Shown in pieces: positions 61,590 through 64,000 of a DNA stretch of 64,000 bases. The stretch lies in NCBI RefSeq assembly GCF_042678305.1, contig NZ_JBHUDT010000007.1; one strand, given 5' to 3'. The position numbers and the translations under genes are program-made. How positions within the stretch are numbered: the first letter of the stretch is position 1; every line of letters starts with the position of its first letter. This DNA is from Gelatiniphilus marinus (GTDB lineage: Bacteria; Bacteroidota; Bacteroidia; Flavobacteriales; Flavobacteriaceae). The notes under the pieces are model-generated. The model had not been told where the DNA came from. It did not search any database and saw only the letters and a program-made list of their open reading frames with translations.

Positions 61590-64000
61590 TTATTTTTTTA
61601 CAATTTTAAAATTATTAGTTCCCAATTCGTTCTTAACTTTTACAAAATAAAGGCCGTTTTTTAGGTTAGAGACGTCTATTTCTTTATGTTTAGCACCTAT
61701 CTCTGTATGAAATACAAGTTTACCAACTACATTGTAAATTTTAACTTCAGATAGGGTTGTAGTCTTTATGTTTAATATAGATTCTACAGGGTTAGGGAAT
61801 AATTTTGTTTTATTGTTTGTGGCAGATTTTTCATCTATGCTTAAAGCCACAAAAGAATCGTTGTTGTCTGTTAAATCGTCTAAACTAAATCTTTTAAATT
61901 TAATTGTTGCGTAATCATCAGTTTCATATAAGATACCTATTTTCCCATTAGGTAAAATAGCCAAAGATGAATAGGCTGAAGATCCTGGTTGGTATAATTT
62001 TGAATATGCCCATGTTTGCCCTTCATCATAACTTATTCTAAGGGCACCATCCTTTCTTCCAGATGCGCTTGCAGGATTACTAAATAATATTCTGTTTTGA
62101 TTATACCCATCTAAGGTTGATGTGTATCGTAAAATATTTCCTTGGCAAATAGGGTCTATTAATGTAGAATCAAACGTATATGGTTCCCATGTAGTTCCTA
62201 AATCGGAGGTGTAAGTAACCAAACGCGTACCTGTACCATAGTGGTTTCTTGAATTTACCATGATGCGTCCATCATTTAGCTCTACCAAAGTGTTTTCATC
62301 AAAACCACTGAAACTATTCGTTGCAGATCTATTCCATGTTGCACCATGGTCTGTACTGTAAAGTAATGCGCCATAGATTTGATTACCTGCTCTTACTACG
62401 CCTATTGGGATTACCAAAGTACCGTTTCTTAATTGTATGCCTGTACCTGCCGATGCCCAATATGATTTGTCGCCCGCTTTATAAAGCGCTGCCGTTAAAT
62501 CTACAGGCGCAGACCACGTTAAACCGTCATCATCACTATACACATAGCGAGATCTTAAAGTATCTGGACTGTTTGGGTCTCCATTTGAACCAAATATACC
62601 TTGGTTTGTTGAATAGGCATAAAAAATAAAAATCCGCCCAGTAGTTTTGTCAACAACAGTACATGCATCACCTCCATATTGTGTATTGATAACTATTGGA
62701 TTGCCCCAAGTAGTGCCATTATCAGTACTTCTTCTAACATACATGTCAATCCTGGCAGGAACATCCGCGATGCTTTCCATGCGAGCATCTGTAATGGCCA
62801 ATAATGTTCCAGCTTTTGAAGTTACCAATGACGGAATTCTATAAGTATATGGGGTGCCGTTGGTTGAAAAAGGTATTTTATCGCCTTCATATAAATTTAT
62901 ATCTACCTCAGCAGTCAACTCCTCTAATGGAGGGATGGCTTCTCCTATAACCACAGAATAATCTTCAAATTCTCCATCTGTAAATGTATCGCATGGTCCA
63001 ATCGCTGGAATAGTGCTATTGGAAGAACGCATAGCAATTCGCATGGTCGTGTTCCCTAATAGGGTGAATTCACCAATTGATACGTTTGAAAATTGAAGGT
63101 CATCGGTTGTATTTGCACCAGTCCAGGTATATACATTTTCTTCAGGATCGGTAAAGTCTCCATCTTGGTTTTTGTCAATCCAAATATGTACACGTTTAAA
63201 AGAACCAGCACTTGGGTTGCCAATTCCAAAATTAAATCTATAACTTTTTTCAGCGTTTAAAGGCACATTGCTATCCGTAATGTTTTCATAACCTATATTC
63301 CCAGAGGTGTGATTTAGTACATCGCCATCAGTTATATTGGTAATTTTAAAATAATCTAAAAAACTGGTTGTAGATGCTGTCATTGTTGTTGGATAACAAG
63401 GACCGGCAGGAGGAACTTGAAGGTTTACTCTGTAATCTTTAACTTCGCCACCCGTAAAATCGTCACAAGCATTTATACTACTAATATCTATAGCACCATT
63501 TGCTGCTCGCATGGCTACCCGCATTCTAGTTAGTCCTCCTACTATTACACTATTAATAGATTGTCTTGCAAAGCCAAGGTCGGCAGTAGTATTAGGTCCT
63601 GTCCAGTTAACTGTTAATTCGCCTGCGTCGTCAAAATCTCCATCTTTGTTCAAATCAATCCATACATGAACGCTTTTATGTGTTGTTAAACCTGGGTTGC
63701 CAACGCCTATATTAAAACCATAAAACGTGTCAGACATTAAACTAGCATCTGTACTTGTAATGTTTTGATAGCCAGTATTTGTAGAGGTGTGATTAATAAA
63801 AGCGCCATCTGTTGTAAGTTCGTTAGAGACCTTGAAATAATTTATAAAGCTTGTTGCAGATACGGGTATTGTAGGTTCACAATACGCAGGTGGTGGCATT
63901 AAAAAAATGCTTATTTTATAATCTTGCACTTCGCCACCGGTAAAACTATCACAAGGTTCTATAGGGTCTATTGTTCCATTTGCGGCAACCATAGCCACTC
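61590..64000 (-). CDS. T9SS-secreted sialidase with GEVED repeats (partial, start outside window)
   Basis: The visible 802 residues contain three GEVED-type domains, each ending in a C-D-x-F-T-x-GE-x-x-DY block. A six-bladed sialidase domain then starts with the arginine motif TYRIPSLVTSKAGTLLAI. Asp boxes follow (STDNGTTWG, SDDDGLTWS, STDHGATWN, TSDLGTTWE, SYDEGQTWA). The C-terminus is a type A T9SS sorting domain (KLFPNPVESILNI to NNFKIVKK). It probably releases terminal sialic acid, or a related sugar acid, from glycans outside the cell. The N-terminus lies beyond 64000. Confidence 0.87.
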   Translation of the reverse strand, partial: VAMVAANGTIDPIEPCDSFTGGEVQDYKISIFLMPPPAYCEPTIPVSATSFINYFKVSNELTTDGAFINHTSTNTGYQNITSTDASLMSDTFYGFNIGVGNPGLTTHKSVHVWIDLNKDGDFDDAGELTVNWTGPNTTADLGFARQSINSVIVGGLTRMRVAMRAANGAIDISSINACDDFTGGEVKDYRVNLQVPPAGPCYPTTMTASTTSFLDYFKITNITDGDVLNHTSGNIGYENITDSNVPLNAEKSYRFNFGIGNPSAGSFKRVHIWIDKNQDGDFTDPEENVYTWTGANTTDDLQFSNVSIGEFTLLGNTTMRIAMRSSNSTIPAIGPCDTFTDGEFEDYSVVIGEAIPPLEELTAEVDINLYEGDKIPFSTNGTPYTYRIPSLVTSKAGTLLAITDARMESIADVPARIDMYVRRSTDNGTTWGNPIVINTQYGGDACTVVDKTTGRIFIFYAYSTNQGIFGSNGDPNSPDTLRSRYVYSDDDGLTWSAPVDLTAALYKAGDKSYWASAGTGIQLRNGTLVIPIGVVRAGNQIYGALLYSTDHGATWNRSATNSFSGFDENTLVELNDGRIMVNSRNHYGTGTRLVTYTSDLGTTWEPYTFDSTLIDPICQGNILRYTSTLDGYNQNRILFSNPASASGRKDGALRISYDEGQTWAYSKLYQPGSSAYSSLAILPNGKIGILYETDDYATIKFKRFSLDDLTDNNDSFVALSIDEKSATNNKTKLFPNPVESILNIKTTTLSEVKIYNVVGKLVFHTEIGAKHKEIDVSNLKNGLYFVKVKNELGTNNFKIVKK

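Overview
The window is AT-rich chromosomal DNA of a Bacteroidota bacterium, most likely a marine Flavobacteriaceae. Indicators are a SusC/SusD pair, a hybrid two-component regulator with an AraC output domain, a type IX secretion (T9SS) sorting domain, a DUF2723 protein, a flavobacterial nos cluster, and a BtgA-type mobilization gene beside a Bacteroidetes tyrosine integrase.

Layout. (1) 1-10.7 kb: nitrous-oxide/nitric-oxide region. The left edge holds the first codons of an IS1595-like transposase. Then come a nos-associated membrane protein, nosL-nosD-nosF-nosY, two small Cys/His/Met proteins, and a TonB-dependent receptor with the CxxxM and HxM motifs of the copper importers OprC/NosA. These look like the copper supply and maturation part of an N2O reductase system; nosZ is not in the window. 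A hemerythrin, a polytopic heme-copper-oxidase-like protein, the di-iron repair protein Ric and an Rrf2/NsrR-like regulator follow. Three 14-bp GGAnA-N4-nATCn sites lie in front of genes here and may be the regulator's operator. (2) 10.9-19.4 kb: a prenyl synthase pair, then a TetR-TolC-adaptor-RND efflux operon. A four-helix-bundle gene with inverted-repeat ends fills exactly the gap between the adaptor stop codon and the pump start codon. (3) 19.4-24.4 kb: transposase relic, polysaccharide deacetylase, DUF2723 protein, tRNA-Gln. (4) 25-34.4 kb: accessory region with a membrane-tethered AraC/TPR regulator facing a run of membrane proteins and enzymes. It contains three decayed genes (DUF6090, an alpha/beta-hydrolase fragment, an aspartyl protease). 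(5) 34.6-43.9 kb: usp, rimP-nusA-infB, a TrmH-type methylase, mutS, tRNA-Gly, tRNA-Leu.

(6) 43.9-60.8 kb: the main discovery candidate, an integrative island of about 16.9 kb in tRNA-Leu(TAA). A 58-bp exact (109-bp, three-mismatch) direct repeat of the tRNA 3' half bounds it. It carries a complete compact fructan utilization locus: a hybrid sensor with a sugar-binding periplasmic domain, an MFS sugar porter, a GH32 fructanase lipoprotein, SusC, SusD and fructokinase, followed by a HAD phosphatase. Its right end holds a palindrome-rich stretch, a BfmA/BtgA mobilization protein, a small winged-helix-like protein and a tyrosine integrase. Repeated AGGTACAACAT motifs near both ends look like integrase arm sites. 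I see no relaxase, so transfer may need a helper.

(7) 60.9-64 kb: eroded DNA, a strong terminator and a T9SS-secreted sialidase with GEVED repeats that runs off the right edge.

No rRNA or CRISPR array was seen. All family assignments come from reading motifs by eye, without database searches.
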